This document shows positions 33,719 to 44,063 of a stretch of DNA of 64,000 bases, piece after piece. The position numbers were made by a program, and so were the translations under genes. Source of the DNA: Psychroflexus aestuariivivens (GTDB taxonomy: Bacteria > Bacteroidota > Bacteroidia > Flavobacteriales > Flavobacteriaceae); the NCBI RefSeq assembly GCF_004010055.1, contig NZ_RQVT01000050.1:248001-312000 (forward strand). Direction: 5' to 3'. Below the pieces are notes generated by a model. The model was not told where the DNA came from. It was given only the letters and a program-made list of their open reading frames with translations, and ran no database searches. Numbering within the stretch: position 1 is the first letter of the stretch; each line of letters starts with the position of its first letter.

Positions 33719-35500
33719 ATGGCCAAGCGAAAAAAAAATGATTCAGATTTACCTAAAACAAAGCTTACCAAAAGCAACCTTAAAAAGTCCCTGAGACTAT
33801 TTAAATACATTGGTCCACACAAGTGGAAATTAATTTTAGGTATGTTTTTTCTTGGTTTAACTGGTGTTACAGCCTTGTTATTTCCAAAACTCATGGGCGA
33901 TTTGATTCAAACTGCAGATTTTTCTACAGAAGATATCAACAGAATGGGATTGTTGCTTTTGGCATTGTTTACCGCCCAAGCCATTTTTTCTTTTTTCAGA
34001 GTTGTACTTTTTGTTAATGTAACAGAAAATATGCTGGAAGCCATTAGAAATGATACTTACAACAACTTGATTAAAATGCCGATGCAGTTTTTTTCATCTC
34101 GGCGTGTTAATGAATTGAACAGTAGAGTTGCAGCAGATATTACGCAAATCCAAGATACATTTACCACTGGAATTGCAGAATTTTTAAGACAAATTATAAT
34201 CGTTTTTGGTGGCATTACCGCCTTATTTTTTACTTCAGTGAAATTATCTTTGTTGATGATTGCTACCATTCCAGTTTTTGCGATTGTGGCTGTATTTTTT
34301 GGGAGATACATCAAAAAATTATCCAAACAAGCGCAAGACCAAGTGGCAGAATCCAATACGATTGTCGGAGAAAGCTTACAAGGAATTGCTAATGTGAAAG
34401 CTTTTACTAACGAAATTTTTGAAATACTGAGGTATAATTCTGCTGTTGAAAAAATTAAAAAAATCGCTATTAAAGGCGGTTTGGCTCGTGGTGCGTTTTC
34501 ATCTTTTATCATTTTTTGCATTTTTGGAGCTATCGTGCTTTTGGTTTGGTACGCCGTTAAGTTGCAAAATGTTGGTGAACTTACTCAAGCAGAATTAATT
34601 ACATTCATTTTGTACACCATTTTTGTAGGGGCTTCCATTGGTGGTTTACCGATTCAATATGCGCAAATTCAAAAAGCAATTGGTGCCACCGAACGTGTTT
34701 TCGATTTGATCGATGAAACGCCCGAAGATGTACAAACCAAAAGCAATCAAAATCAACTTCAAGGAAACCTTGAGTTTAAAAACCTAGAATTCTCCTATCC
34801 ATCTCGACCAGAATCGAAAGTTTTGAAACAAATCAGTCTGAAAGCCAATCAAGGCGAAACCTTAGCTATTGTTGGTCCAAGTGGTGCTGGAAAGTCTACC
34901 ATGGCTGCTTTAATTCTAAGATTTTACGATCCGCAAAAAGGCCAAATAAAGTTTGATGGCATACCGGCTTCAGAATTTAGTTTGCATGAATTGAGAAATC
35001 AGATGGCAATCGTTCCGCAAGATATTTTGCTTTTTGGTGGAACAATTAAAGAAAATATAGCTTACGGAAATCCAGATGCTTCGGAAGATGAAATTTTTGA
35101 AGCCGCAAAAAAAGCCAACGCACACGATTTCATTATGTCTTTTCCCGAAGCTTACGATACAATGGTTGGTGAGCGTGGTGTTCAACTTTCAGGCGGGCAA
35201 AGACAACGCGTTGCTATTGCCAGAGCTGTACTCAAAAATCCTGTAATTTTAATATTAGATGAAGCCACGAGTTCTTTGGATTCTGAATCTGAAAAACTGG
35301 TGCAAGATGCTTTGGATAAACTTATGAAAAACCGCACTTCATTTGTCATAGCACATCGCTTATCTACAATTAAAAATGCAGATCAAATTTTAGTTTTAGA
35401 ACATGGTGAAATTTTAGAAACCGGAACGCATCAGGATTTGGTTCAAAAAGAAGGTGGCTTATATCAAAAGCTAATTCAACTTCAGATGGAAATGGGTTAG
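33719..35500 (+). CDS. ABC exporter, fused permease/ATPase (MsbA/LmrA type)
   Basis: The 593-residue half-transporter has six membrane helices (about 35-310) and a C-terminal ATPase with Walker A GPSGAGKST, Q-loop, signature LSGGQRQR, Walker B ILILDEATSSLD and the H-loop AHRLST. As a homodimer it would export lipids, peptides or drugs from the inner membrane; the substrate is not readable. The basic N-terminus (MAKRKKN) is usual for Bacteroidota members. No partner gene is nearby. Confidence 0.94.
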   Translation: MAKRKKNDSDLPKTKLTKSNLKKSLRLFKYIGPHKWKLILGMFFLGLTGVTALLFPKLMGDLIQTADFSTEDINRMGLLLLALFTAQAIFSFFRVVLFVNVTENMLEAIRNDTYNNLIKMPMQFFSSRRVNELNSRVAADITQIQDTFTTGIAEFLRQIIIVFGGITALFFTSVKLSLLMIATIPVFAIVAVFFGRYIKKLSKQAQDQVAESNTIVGESLQGIANVKAFTNEIFEILRYNSAVEKIKKIAIKGGLARGAFSSFIIFCIFGAIVLLVWYAVKLQNVGELTQAELITFILYTIFVGASIGGLPIQYAQIQKAIGATERVFDLIDETPEDVQTKSNQNQLQGNLEFKNLEFSYPSRPESKVLKQISLKANQGETLAIVGPSGAGKSTMAALILRFYDPQKGQIKFDGIPASEFSLHELRNQMAIVPQDILLFGGTIKENIAYGNPDASEDEIFEAAKKANAHDFIMSFPEAYDTMVGERGVQLSGGQRQRVAIARAVLKNPVILILDEATSSLDSESEKLVQDALDKLMKNRTSFVIAHRLSTIKNADQILVLEHGEILETGTHQDLVQKEGGLYQKLIQLQMEMG

Positions 35501-35629
35501 GATAATTTAAGCATCAAATTTTATTGAATAGTGAAGTGTTCAAAATATTTTCAGTTAAAAGTGAAAAGATATGGATAATGCCTCGTTTTGATTTAATAAT
35601 TTAGTAGATTAAATTTTAACCTAAACTTT

Positions 35630-36865
35630 ATGACAACATCAACTACTTCATTTCCAAAAGATAAAATGAAAATCGTTCTTTTAGAAAGCATCAGCCAATC
35701 AGCTATAAATGCTTTTAAGGATGCAGGTTATACGCAAATCGAAGAATATTCTGGTGCGCTTTCTGGAGAAAAGCTAGAACGCGTTTTGAAGGATGCAAAA
35801 GTAGTTTGTATAAGATCTAAAACTCAACTGACAAAAGAAGTTATTGATAAAGCAAAAAAGCTAGTGGCAATTGGTTGTTTTTGTATTGGCACAAATCAAG
35901 TAGATCTTGAAGCAGCGAATAAAGCTGGTGTTTGTGTGTTTAATGCGCCATTCAGTAACACAAGATCTGTGGCAGAATTGGTTATAGCTTCTGCAATAAT
36001 GTTGATAAGAAAAATTCCTGACAAGAACAAAGCAGCTCACGCCGGTGAATGGGAGAAAGATTCTACAAATGCTCATGAAATTCGTGGCAAACGCTTGGGA
36101 ATAGTAGGTTATGGACATATTGGCTCTCAGGTTTCCATATTAGCAGAAGCTATTGGCTTGCGTGTTTTTTATTATGACACAGAAAACAAACTTCCACTTG
36201 GAAATGCTGAAGAAGTAAGCAGTCTCAAGGCTTTGATAGAAAGTTGTGACATCATTTCAATTCATGTTCCTGGCACAAAACAAACTAAAAATTTATTTGA
36301 TAAAGAAGTCTTGGGTTGGTTTCAAAATGAACAAATACTGATCAATATGAGTCGTGGAGATGTCATCGATATTGACAATTTAAAACGAACTTTAGAGGAA
36401 AAAAGAATTAGTGGTGCAGCATTGGATGTTTTTCCTGAAGAACCTAAAAGCAAAGCTGAAAAATTCACTTCACCATTACAAAATCTTTCTAATGTAATTT
36501 TAACGCCACATATTGGTGGTTCTACGGAAGAAGCCCAATGGAATATAGGTTTGGATGTTTCTGCAAAATTGATAAAATATATTGAAAATGGTGCCAGCAT
36601 TGGTAGCCATTCTATACCAGAATTATCCTTGCCTAAGATGGAAGAAACGCATAGAATTTTACATATTCATAAAAACGTTTCAGGTGTACTTTCCGAGATT
36701 AATTCTAAAATCTCAAAATTAAACGTCAATATTTTAGGTCAATATTTAAGCACAAATTTTGAAGTAGGATATGTAGTGTTGGATATTTCCAAAAATGACT
36801 CATTAGATGCTTTAAAGGAATTGAAAAGTATACAACACACTATAAAAGCTAGAATTTTGTATTGA
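35630..36865 (+). CDS. serA: D-3-phosphoglycerate dehydrogenase
   Basis: The 411-residue protein shows the E. coli-type SerA layout: a catalytic domain (AIGCFCIGTNQVDL), a Rossmann fold (GIVGYGHIGSQV), the catalytic Arg in NMSRGDVID and His in LTPHIGGSTEEAQ, and a C-terminal ACT domain (HKNVSGVLSEINSKI) for serine feedback. It starts serine synthesis from 3-phosphoglycerate. The rest of the pathway is not in the window. A shorter start at Met13 (KIVLLES) is possible. Confidence 0.95.
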   Translation: MTTSTTSFPKDKMKIVLLESISQSAINAFKDAGYTQIEEYSGALSGEKLERVLKDAKVVCIRSKTQLTKEVIDKAKKLVAIGCFCIGTNQVDLEAANKAGVCVFNAPFSNTRSVAELVIASAIMLIRKIPDKNKAAHAGEWEKDSTNAHEIRGKRLGIVGYGHIGSQVSILAEAIGLRVFYYDTENKLPLGNAEEVSSLKALIESCDIISIHVPGTKQTKNLFDKEVLGWFQNEQILINMSRGDVIDIDNLKRTLEEKRISGAALDVFPEEPKSKAEKFTSPLQNLSNVILTPHIGGSTEEAQWNIGLDVSAKLIKYIENGASIGSHSIPELSLPKMEETHRILHIHKNVSGVLSEINSKISKLNVNILGQYLSTNFEVGYVVLDISKNDSLDALKELKSIQHTIKARILY

Positions 36866-36954
36866 TTCATATATATTTTTGAAATCAGGTTCATATAGAT
36901 TTGGTTTTTAGATGAAAACATAAATGTTTATTCTGAAAATGTAGTCACAAAATT

Positions 36955-37596
36955 TTATCTAGTTTTCAGCCAACCAGTAATACTCAAGCGGTCTCCAAAT
37001 ATTACTGGTTTCACTTCGTGTTCCAAAATTTGACTTTCAAAAATCACCAAACGACCTGGAATAGGATTGATGACAATTTCAGCATTATCTTTTGGGTAAA
37101 TCACCAATTCACCACCATTTTTCAATGACCAATTATCGTCGTTGAGGTAACAGACCATAGATAATTTTCTACGATCATCATTTTGAAAAGTATCCAGATG
37201 TTTTTTATAAAATTTGCCTTTAGGGTACACAGCGTAATGAAATTCTCTATGTAAAATTCCTAAGAAACAAGTTCGATTCAGGTATTCTATAAATTGATTA
37301 ATATATTGGAAGAATTTAATCTCAGTATCATCAGCATTTTTTTCATCAATCCAGCGTATAAAATCACCGCGAATCTCTTCTATGATTGCTTCGTTGACCC
37401 GGTTACCAATTGCCGCTTTTTTCAAATCCTCATTTTGATATTTAAAATTCAGTTTTTCTCTTAATTCTAAAATCAAACTTGAAGGGAAAAAGTGGTCAAC
37501 TATACTGAATTTTTGAGATACCAAATCACTGATAATCTGCTCGTATAATGGGTTTTCCGTAGTAGGAATAGCATCGGTTAATAAGTTTGCGCTCAT
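36955..37596 (-). CDS. 2-oxoglutarate/Fe(II)-dependent oxygenase (prolyl-4-hydroxylase-like)
   Basis: The 213-residue protein has the double-stranded beta-helix core with the iron ligands HxD in FYKKHLDTF (about 133-135) and a distal His in QILEHEV, followed by RLSITGW whose Arg binds 2-oxoglutarate. Related proteins hydroxylate prolyl residues or other substrates; the target is unknown. Single gene. Confidence 0.9.
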   Translation of the reverse strand: MSANLLTDAIPTTENPLYEQIISDLVSQKFSIVDHFFPSSLILELREKLNFKYQNEDLKKAAIGNRVNEAIIEEIRGDFIRWIDEKNADDTEIKFFQYINQFIEYLNRTCFLGILHREFHYAVYPKGKFYKKHLDTFQNDDRRKLSMVCYLNDDNWSLKNGGELVIYPKDNAEIVINPIPGRLVIFESQILEHEVKPVIFGDRLSITGWLKTR

Positions 37597-37679
37597 TAAT
37601 TATTTCAAATAATTGTGCTGCAAAATTACACCAAAAAAGATTTACTTATTCTCGATTAAAACAAATTTTGAAATTCAAA

Positions 37680-38249
37680 TTATAATCGATTTCTTGTTTG
37701 AATAGAATCTTCTTGTTGAATAAAAACCTCGTTAATTTGAATGTTGAAATTATTAAAATCAAGTTTTAATTTGGTGCCCAATTCTTTAAGTTGATCAGGA
37801 TTTGGTTTATTGCGCTTTGCATTTTCTTCCAATAATCTGGCATGCGTATAAAGTGTTCTAATTCTGGCTTGCAACGCATTAGTGTTTATTTTTTTTGGTA
37901 CGGTTTGTTGCAAAGAGTCAGTAACTTTCAGAATCGTTTCAGAATTATTAACCAAATCTTGTAAACTGTAATTGTCCATACGTTCTATTTCAGAATTTAG
38001 GGCAATGTAACTCATCCATTCTCGTGTCACTTCTTCAGAGGCTTTGCTTAAAGAAGTGACAGAAATTGTATCAGTTTGCAATGTTTCTTCCAGATTCTTT
38101 GATTGTTCACTCTGACCAGTATTTTCTTGGTTATAATTTTCAGAAGAATCGCTTTTGCAGGCTAAAATAGTAAATATTAACAGGCCTGAAAAGAATAGTT
38201 TTTGTATAAAATTTAAAGCGTAATTGTGCATAGTTTCTAAAAAACTCAT
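37680..38249 (-). CDS. Helical lipoprotein of unknown function
   Basis: The 189-residue protein has a signal with lipobox (IFTILACKS) and then about 155 residues of charged alpha-helix without recognisable domains. Flavobacterial homologues are often labelled viral A-type inclusion protein, a name with no functional meaning. A start at the seventh codon (MHNYALNF, 38231) is equally possible and gives a tidier signal peptide. It lies 30 bases after glyS on the same strand and is probably co-transcribed. Confidence 0.7.
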   Translation of the reverse strand: MSFLETMHNYALNFIQKLFFSGLLIFTILACKSDSSENYNQENTGQSEQSKNLEETLQTDTISVTSLSKASEEVTREWMSYIALNSEIERMDNYSLQDLVNNSETILKVTDSLQQTVPKKINTNALQARIRTLYTHARLLEENAKRNKPNPDQLKELGTKLKLDFNNFNIQINEVFIQQEDSIQTRNRL

Positions 38250-38278
38250 GATATTAATTAAAAAATACGATTAAAAAA

Positions 38279-39817
38279 TCAAATGTCCAGCCAATGTCTA
38301 AAATCAATTTCTTTTTGAATAATTGATTTCAATTCAGTGATTTTCACACGTTTTTGCTCCATCGTATCTCGACGTCTTATAGTTACACTATGGTCTTCTT
38401 TAGTATCGTGGTCTACTGTAATACAAAATGGAGTTCCAGCTGCGTCTTGTCTACGGTATCGTCTACCGACAGCGTCTTTTTCATCATAAATAACATTGAA
38501 ATCCCATTTCAAGTCATCCATAATTTCTTGAGCGATTTCTGGTAAACCGTCTCTTTTCAACAATGGGAAAATAGCGGCTTTAACTGGCGCTAGAATCGAT
38601 GGAATTTTCAAAACTGTTCTAGAGCTGCCGTCTTCCAAAGTTTCTTCTTTCAAGGCGCTAGAAAAGACAGCCAGGAACATTCTATCCAAACCAATAGAAG
38701 TTTCTATAACGTAAGGTACGTAGCTTTTTTCCATTTCAGGATCATAAAACTGAAGTTTTTTGCCCGATAAGTTTTCATGTGCTTTCAAGTCAAAATCTGT
38801 TCTGGAATGTATGCCTTCTAATTCCTTGAAACCAAAAGGAAAATTGAACTCAATATCTGTGGCAGCATTGGCATAATGCGCCATTTTTTCGTGATCGTGA
38901 AAACGATAATTTTCTTCGCCCAAGCCTAATGATTGATGCCATTTTGTTCGCACTTCTTTCCAGTGTTCAAACCATTTTAGTTCGTCTCCTGGTCTAACAA
39001 AATATTGCATTTCCATTTGCTCGAATTCGCGTTGGCGGAAAATAAACTGTCGAGCTACGATTTCATTTCTGAAAGCTTTTCCAATTTGGGCGATGCCAAA
39101 TGGAATTTTCATCCGACCAGTTTTTTGAACATTAGCAAAATTCACAAAAATACCTTGTGCGGTTTCAGGCCTTAGGTATAAATCTGAAGCAGAATCTGCA
39201 GAAGCGCCAAGCTTAGTTCCAAACATTAAGTTGAATTGCTTTACATTTGTCCAGTCTCTGGATCCACTTACTGGACATGCAATTTCTAACTCTTCAATTA
39301 AAGCTTTGACATCGTCTAAATCTTCTTCTGTAAGAGATTTTGCTAGGCGTCCCAAGATTTCTTTAGACTGAGCTCTGTATTTCACCACACGAGGATGAGT
39401 GCTAACAAATTCAGCTTCATCAAATTTATCTCCAAAGCGTTTTTTTGCTTTAGCAATTTCTTTTTGTGCTTTTTGCTCTATTTTTTCAACATAATCTTCA
39501 ACCAAAACATCGGCGCGATATCGTTTTTTAGAATCCTTATTATCTATCATTGGATCGTTGAATGCATCCACATGTCCAGATGCTTTCCAAGTTTTTGGAT
39601 GCATCAAAATTGCGGCGTCTAGACCAACAATTTCTTCGTGCATTTGCACCATGCTCCGCCACCAATAGTTTTTGATGTTATTTTTCAGTTCTACACCATT
39701 CTGACCGTAATCATAAACGGCACTCAGACCGTCATAAATTTCACTGGAAGAAAAAATATACCCGTACTCTTTTGCGTGGGCTATTACTTGTTTGAATTTG
39801 TCTTGTTCTTTTGCCAT
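38279..39817 (-). CDS. glyS: Glycine--tRNA ligase (dimeric type)
   Basis: The 512-residue class II synthetase is the single-chain homodimeric form: SSEIYDGLSAVYDYGQNG at the start, FNLMFGT, motif 2 region GIAQIGKAFRNEI with RQREFEQMEMQYF, motif 3 SIGLDRMFLAVF, and a C-terminal anticodon-binding domain. It charges tRNA-Gly. In the 141-bp upstream gap no leader peptide or T-box was seen. Confidence 0.96.
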   Translation of the reverse strand: MAKEQDKFKQVIAHAKEYGYIFSSSEIYDGLSAVYDYGQNGVELKNNIKNYWWRSMVQMHEEIVGLDAAILMHPKTWKASGHVDAFNDPMIDNKDSKKRYRADVLVEDYVEKIEQKAQKEIAKAKKRFGDKFDEAEFVSTHPRVVKYRAQSKEILGRLAKSLTEEDLDDVKALIEELEIACPVSGSRDWTNVKQFNLMFGTKLGASADSASDLYLRPETAQGIFVNFANVQKTGRMKIPFGIAQIGKAFRNEIVARQFIFRQREFEQMEMQYFVRPGDELKWFEHWKEVRTKWHQSLGLGEENYRFHDHEKMAHYANAATDIEFNFPFGFKELEGIHSRTDFDLKAHENLSGKKLQFYDPEMEKSYVPYVIETSIGLDRMFLAVFSSALKEETLEDGSSRTVLKIPSILAPVKAAIFPLLKRDGLPEIAQEIMDDLKWDFNVIYDEKDAVGRRYRRQDAAGTPFCITVDHDTKEDHSVTIRRRDTMEQKRVKITELKSIIQKEIDFRHWLDI

Positions 39818-39958
39818 TCAGCAAAAATAAAAAAACCATGTTTATAAGCTTCATTAGTTTAAAAATTATTAAGACACTTACCTCTAAATATTATTTCAAA
39901 TAATGGTCGTTTGAAAGAAAATATTTTTTAAATTTACAATAACCAATCTTTAGAAAAC

Positions 39959-40639
39959 ATGATCCAGGATTTCAAAAATCTCTTGTTTCCTAGACTTTGT
40001 GCATGTTGTGACGAAAATTTGATGAAGTTTGAAGACGTAATTTGCACATTTTGTAGAAACGAATTACCGCTTTGTCAAAATTATTTTGACGGTGATCACG
40101 AATTGCATAAAATTTTATACGGGCGTGTCAGGCTTCATCAAGCAGCAAGTTTGTTTTATTTTGAAAAGAAAAACAATGTTCAACAGCTGATCCATGATTT
40201 GAAGTACAGAAAAAATCGTGCTATAAGTGCTTTTCTTGGCCAATGGATTGGAGAAATACTCTTTCAGGCAGGTTGGCAAAATCAAATAGATATTGTAATT
40301 CCTGTCCCTTTGCATAAAAGGCGACTTCGTACACGCGGTTTCAATCAAGTGGAAGGTTTTGGTAAAGCCATTGCTGCAAAACTTTCTGCAAAATACGAAG
40401 ACAAAGTTTTACTCAGAAAATCTACAACCAAAACACAAGTTTTCAAAAGTAGATTTGCAAGAACAGATGTGGTACAAGGAAATTTCTATTCCAAAAATAT
40501 TGAAAGCCTTAATCATAAACATATCTTGTTAGTTGATGATTTAGCAACTACTGGTTCTACTTTAGAAGCTTGCTGGATGGCTTTAAATTCCGCTAAAAAT
40601 ATTAAACTGAATATTGCAACCATGGCAATAAGCAAGTGA
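39959..40639 (+). CDS. ComF family phosphoribosyltransferase-like protein
   Basis: The 226-residue protein has an N-terminal zinc-finger-like cluster (LCACCDENL ... CTFCRNELPLC), the double-arginine segment KRRLRTRGFNQ, and the PRPP-binding loop ILLVDDLATTGSTL. ComF proteins are linked to DNA uptake in some bacteria; in others the role is unproven. Its end overlaps an alternative upstream start of the next gene. Confidence 0.9.
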   Translation: MIQDFKNLLFPRLCACCDENLMKFEDVICTFCRNELPLCQNYFDGDHELHKILYGRVRLHQAASLFYFEKKNNVQQLIHDLKYRKNRAISAFLGQWIGEILFQAGWQNQIDIVIPVPLHKRRLRTRGFNQVEGFGKAIAAKLSAKYEDKVLLRKSTTKTQVFKSRFARTDVVQGNFYSKNIESLNHKHILLVDDLATTGSTLEACWMALNSAKNIKLNIATMAISK

Positions 40640-40686
40640 CAGGTTATTTATTTTATTGTTTCTTTGCATTCAAAACACGATTTAAA

Positions 40687-42300
40687 ATGAAATCTGGATT
40701 TTTATTAAGACTGTTCTTGTATACAATTTTGGTTAGTTCGGTATTTGCTTGCGCGAAACGTGGCAGACCAGACGGCGGTCCCAAAGATTTAGAACCGCCA
40801 AAATTTGTTAATTCTGACCCAGAAAATTACAGCATAAATTTTGAGCAAGAAGAAATTACCATAAATTTCAATGAATTCATTAAATTGCAGGATGCACAAC
40901 AACAAATTTTCTTTTCTCCTCCAATAGAACCTCGACCGGAAATTTCCCCTATGGGTTTGCCAAGTAAAAACATAAATATTAAAATTCCTATAGATTCTTT
41001 GGCCGATAATACAACTTACACAATAAATTTTGGCAAAAGTATAGAAGACAATACCGAGGGCAACCAACTGCCTTATTTCAAATACGTTTTTTCCACTGGT
41101 GATTACGTAGATTCCTTGAATGTTGAAGGCAATATTTTTGATGCTTACAACCGTCAACCTGACGAAAATATGTCCGTATTGCTATACAAAATGGATTCAA
41201 CTTATACAGATTCTATAGTTTATAAAGAAAAGCCGTTTTACGTTGGTTTTGTAAGAGATTCCACGACTTTATTTAATGTGGAAAACATCAAAGCTGGAAC
41301 TTATAAAATGATTGCGCTTTCAGACAAAAACAACAACTACAAATACGATCCTAAACAAGATAAAATTGGTTTTGTTGAGCAGCCTGTTGAAGTTCCTTCC
41401 AACAAATTATTCGATATTTTGGTGTTTGAAGAAATCCTAGATTTTGAAGCTAATCGTCCCAAACAAATTTCGAGACTTCACTTTGAATTCGGTTACGAAG
41501 GGCTTTTGGAAGATTACGACATAGAATTGCTTTCTGAAGCACCAGAGGATTTCAAATTTAAATACTTCAAAGATAGAGATAAAGACACGATTCATTATTG
41601 GTACAAGCCGTATTTGGAGAATGACAGCTTACTTTTCGCATTCAGAAATAAGGATAAAATCGACACCGTAGAAATTCGTCCAAAAATGATTGAAGAGGAT
41701 TCGCTACGGATTTCTGAAGTGAAACCAAAACGCAATCTTTTTGTTGAAAATTTCAAGGTTGAAGCCAATACACCAATTTTAAATTTCAATAAAGAAATGA
41801 TACAATTGATGGACAAAGATTCAACCCTTATGGATTTTGAAGTGAATTTAGATACTTTGAAAAATCAGTTGGTATTTCAATTTGAAAAAGAAGAATCCCA
41901 AACCTACAATTTAGAATTTTTTCCAGGTGCAGTAATCGATTTTTTTAATACTGAAAACGATACATTAAAGTTTTCACCTAAAACCAAAGCCTATTCAGAT
42001 TTTGGAAATTATATAATCAAAATCACTAATATTGAAGAATTTCCTGTGATTGTAGAATTAGTGAACGAACAAAATGAAGCGATTGCCTCTGTTTATGAAA
42101 CCGAAAAAAGCAGTTTTGAATTTAAACACATCAAGCCAGGTGATTATTTTATTCGGTTAATTTACGATCAGAATAAAAACGGAAAATGGGACACTGGAGA
42201 TTTCCTGAAAGGCATCAAACCAGAACCTGTTTTATACGAAGCCAAACCGATTACAGTACGTGCCAATTGGGATGAACAATTGACAATTACTCTATTTTAA
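40687..42300 (+). CDS. Ig-like-domain lipoprotein of Bacteroidota
   Basis: About 537 residues: a lipoprotein signal (TILVSSVFACAKRGRPDGG, Cys about 20), then an SwmB/Big_5-like domain (EPPKFVNSDPENYSINF, then EEITINFNEFIKL), beta-rich repeats, and a C-terminal carboxypeptidase-regulatory-like strand set (YDQNKNGKWDTGDF). This family is common in Bacteroidota; function unknown. The ATG at 40687 is preferred over a GTG at 40636 because it gives a normal signal peptide. Its last 14 bases overlap the convergent nitrilase gene. Confidence 0.82.
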   Translation: MKSGFLLRLFLYTILVSSVFACAKRGRPDGGPKDLEPPKFVNSDPENYSINFEQEEITINFNEFIKLQDAQQQIFFSPPIEPRPEISPMGLPSKNINIKIPIDSLADNTTYTINFGKSIEDNTEGNQLPYFKYVFSTGDYVDSLNVEGNIFDAYNRQPDENMSVLLYKMDSTYTDSIVYKEKPFYVGFVRDSTTLFNVENIKAGTYKMIALSDKNNNYKYDPKQDKIGFVEQPVEVPSNKLFDILVFEEILDFEANRPKQISRLHFEFGYEGLLEDYDIELLSEAPEDFKFKYFKDRDKDTIHYWYKPYLENDSLLFAFRNKDKIDTVEIRPKMIEEDSLRISEVKPKRNLFVENFKVEANTPILNFNKEMIQLMDKDSTLMDFEVNLDTLKNQLVFQFEKEESQTYNLEFFPGAVIDFFNTENDTLKFSPKTKAYSDFGNYIIKITNIEEFPVIVELVNEQNEAIASVYETEKSSFEFKHIKPGDYFIRLIYDQNKNGKWDTGDFLKGIKPEPVLYEAKPITVRANWDEQLTITLF

Positions 42301-43063
42301 ATTGATCCCGATCTTTCAAAAACCCAAACTTTTCTCTGGATTTTTGTAACTTAGGATAATCTAAAGTTAAAGTTTCCACAGCTTCTTCTTCAGGCGGATG
42401 TTGGCTGATTTTTTCACCTAAAAAATCATAAACTGCTGAATGTCCAACATAAGGGAAATCTTTTCCATCTTTGCCAATTCTATTGACGCCTATAGTATAA
42501 CTCATGTTTTCAATAGCGCGTGCTTTCAGCAAAATATCCCAAGCTCTAACACGTTTTTCTGGCCAATTGGCAACATAAATTAATAAATCGTAATCTTCTA
42601 AATTTCTAGACCAAGCTGGAAAACGTAAGTCATAGCAAATCATAGGACAGATTTTCCAACCTTTGTAGTTTATGGTTATTTTTTCTTTTCCAGAGGTGTA
42701 AATTCTTTCTTCTTTGGCAAGTGAAAACAAGTGTTTTTTATCATAAACATCATATTTCCCATCAGGTTTCACGAAAAGTAGACGATTAAAAAAATGTTGA
42801 TCAACTTTTGCCATAATGCTACCTGTTATTGCTGTTTGATAATTTTTAGCAATTTTTTTCATCCATTCAAAAGTCGGTTGAGGAGATTCAGCAATTTCTT
42901 CTGCATTCATGGAAAAACCTGTAGTAAACATTTCTGGCAAGACAATGAGATCGGTGTTTTTACCGTACTTTTCAATTAGTTTTTCAAATTTATTGCGGTT
43001 ATCTTGAGGCGATTCCCAAAATAATTCAGTTTGAAAATAAGTAACTTTAAGTGTGTCTGACAT
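42287..43063 (-). CDS. Nitrilase-superfamily amidohydrolase (omega-amidase/YafV-like)
   Basis: The 258-residue protein has the Glu-Lys-Cys triad: LPEMFTTGFS (Glu near 44), YDKKHLFSLAKEE (Lys near 110) and PMICYDLRFP (Cys near 143). The pattern and length match YafV/omega-amidase, which hydrolyses 2-oxoglutaramate-type omega-amides in metabolite repair. It starts three bases after the ChaN-like gene's stop, so the two form an operon. Confidence 0.9.
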   Translation of the reverse strand: MSDTLKVTYFQTELFWESPQDNRNKFEKLIEKYGKNTDLIVLPEMFTTGFSMNAEEIAESPQPTFEWMKKIAKNYQTAITGSIMAKVDQHFFNRLLFVKPDGKYDVYDKKHLFSLAKEERIYTSGKEKITINYKGWKICPMICYDLRFPAWSRNLEDYDLLIYVANWPEKRVRAWDILLKARAIENMSYTIGVNRIGKDGKDFPYVGHSAVYDFLGEKISQHPPEEEAVETLTLDYPKLQKSREKFGFLKDRDQFKIE

Positions 43064-43065
43064 AA

Positions 43066-43935
43066 TTAGTAGGTTTTAGTCATGTTTTCATCAACTACTA
43101 TGATGAAATTTCCTAGATTTTGATTTTCTTCATTTAGGATTTCAACTTCTTTTTGTTCTGCAGCCGCAATCGTTAGAATCTTGATTTTTGGACTGTATTG
43201 TTTTAAATACCAATAAATTCCTTCAAAAATATTGGAATGATAACTGCCATTGAAATGCACAAAAACTTCATTTGGCGAATAATTTTTCAGTATAAAATGT
43301 GCCATCGTCGCATCTTTTAAAGCCTGAGCTTTGACGATGTCGTCTCCACCATGTCCATTCATCATTTCCAACATATTTTGGTAAGATTCCAGCTTAATAT
43401 TAAACGGAATTGGCAAAGGTGCCACCCATTTTTTTTCTTCAGAAGTCAAAGAGTCTAAAGCTTTAAAACCTCCGTTTTTATATACTTTTGAAGCAAAAGG
43501 ACGTGGTACATTAGTAGCAATAAAGTCTATTTCATTTGTTTTTGCAAAATCCACTAATGGTTTATAATCGGTATTATAATTCTGCCATGCTCTGGATTTT
43601 TCTTTGAATTCTTTTTCTGAAATGCTATCGTTTAAATAAAGATTCAGCACCTGTTGCGAGTCGGCTTCAAACATTTCTGCGCCCAAAGTTAGATTGACTT
43701 GTTGTGATTTTAATTCTTCAGTAATTTCAAGTTGTAACCAATGAATAATGGGATTATTATGAAATTCGCCAAATAAAACCACATCGGTTTGACTTAAGCT
43801 GTCTACCATTTTTTCATATGAAATCGGTGTTCCAGATTGGTCAAAAAGTTGATATGATTTTTTGTGCTGCGCCACTAATTTCGCAGAAGAAATTAAAATC
43901 AAAAACACTAAACCAAGTTTGAATTTTTTTACCAT
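43066..43935 (-). CDS. ChaN-like exported protein (haem-regulated uptake type)
   Basis: The 289-residue protein has a cleavable signal (LVFLILISSAKLVAQ) and the PF04187 pattern: DVVLFGEFHNNPIIHWLQLE, GAEMFEADSQQVLN, YKPLVDFAKTNEIDFIATNV, and VHFNGSYHSNIFEGIYWYL. ChaN homologues bind haem and may act in iron acquisition. It is co-transcribed with the nitrilase; the functional link is unclear. Confidence 0.87.
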   Translation of the reverse strand: MVKKFKLGLVFLILISSAKLVAQHKKSYQLFDQSGTPISYEKMVDSLSQTDVVLFGEFHNNPIIHWLQLEITEELKSQQVNLTLGAEMFEADSQQVLNLYLNDSISEKEFKEKSRAWQNYNTDYKPLVDFAKTNEIDFIATNVPRPFASKVYKNGGFKALDSLTSEEKKWVAPLPIPFNIKLESYQNMLEMMNGHGGDDIVKAQALKDATMAHFILKNYSPNEVFVHFNGSYHSNIFEGIYWYLKQYSPKIKILTIAAAEQKEVEILNEENQNLGNFIIVVDENMTKTY

Positions 43936-44014
43936 GATTATTTTCTTTAAAGTTAAGAAGAATTCAAATGAAATTAAATACTTTGTTTTTTGATTTAAAA
44001 AATACTACCAAAAA

Positions 44015-44038
44015 AAAACAGCCGCTGACGGCTGTTTT
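44015..44038 (-). terminator. Intrinsic terminator of the fabH-accB-accC operon
   Basis: On the minus strand AAAACAGCCG-TCAG-CGGCTGTTTT is a 10-bp perfect stem continuing into a T-run of eight, 26 bases after the accC stop. Confidence 0.92.
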
Positions 44039-44063
44039 TAAAATAATTTTTAAAAAATATGAC

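Noticed and set aside
40636-40686. GTG start for the Ig-like lipoprotein
   Set aside because: It overlaps comF and would put an extra hydrophobic stretch ahead of a complete lipoprotein signal starting at 40687.
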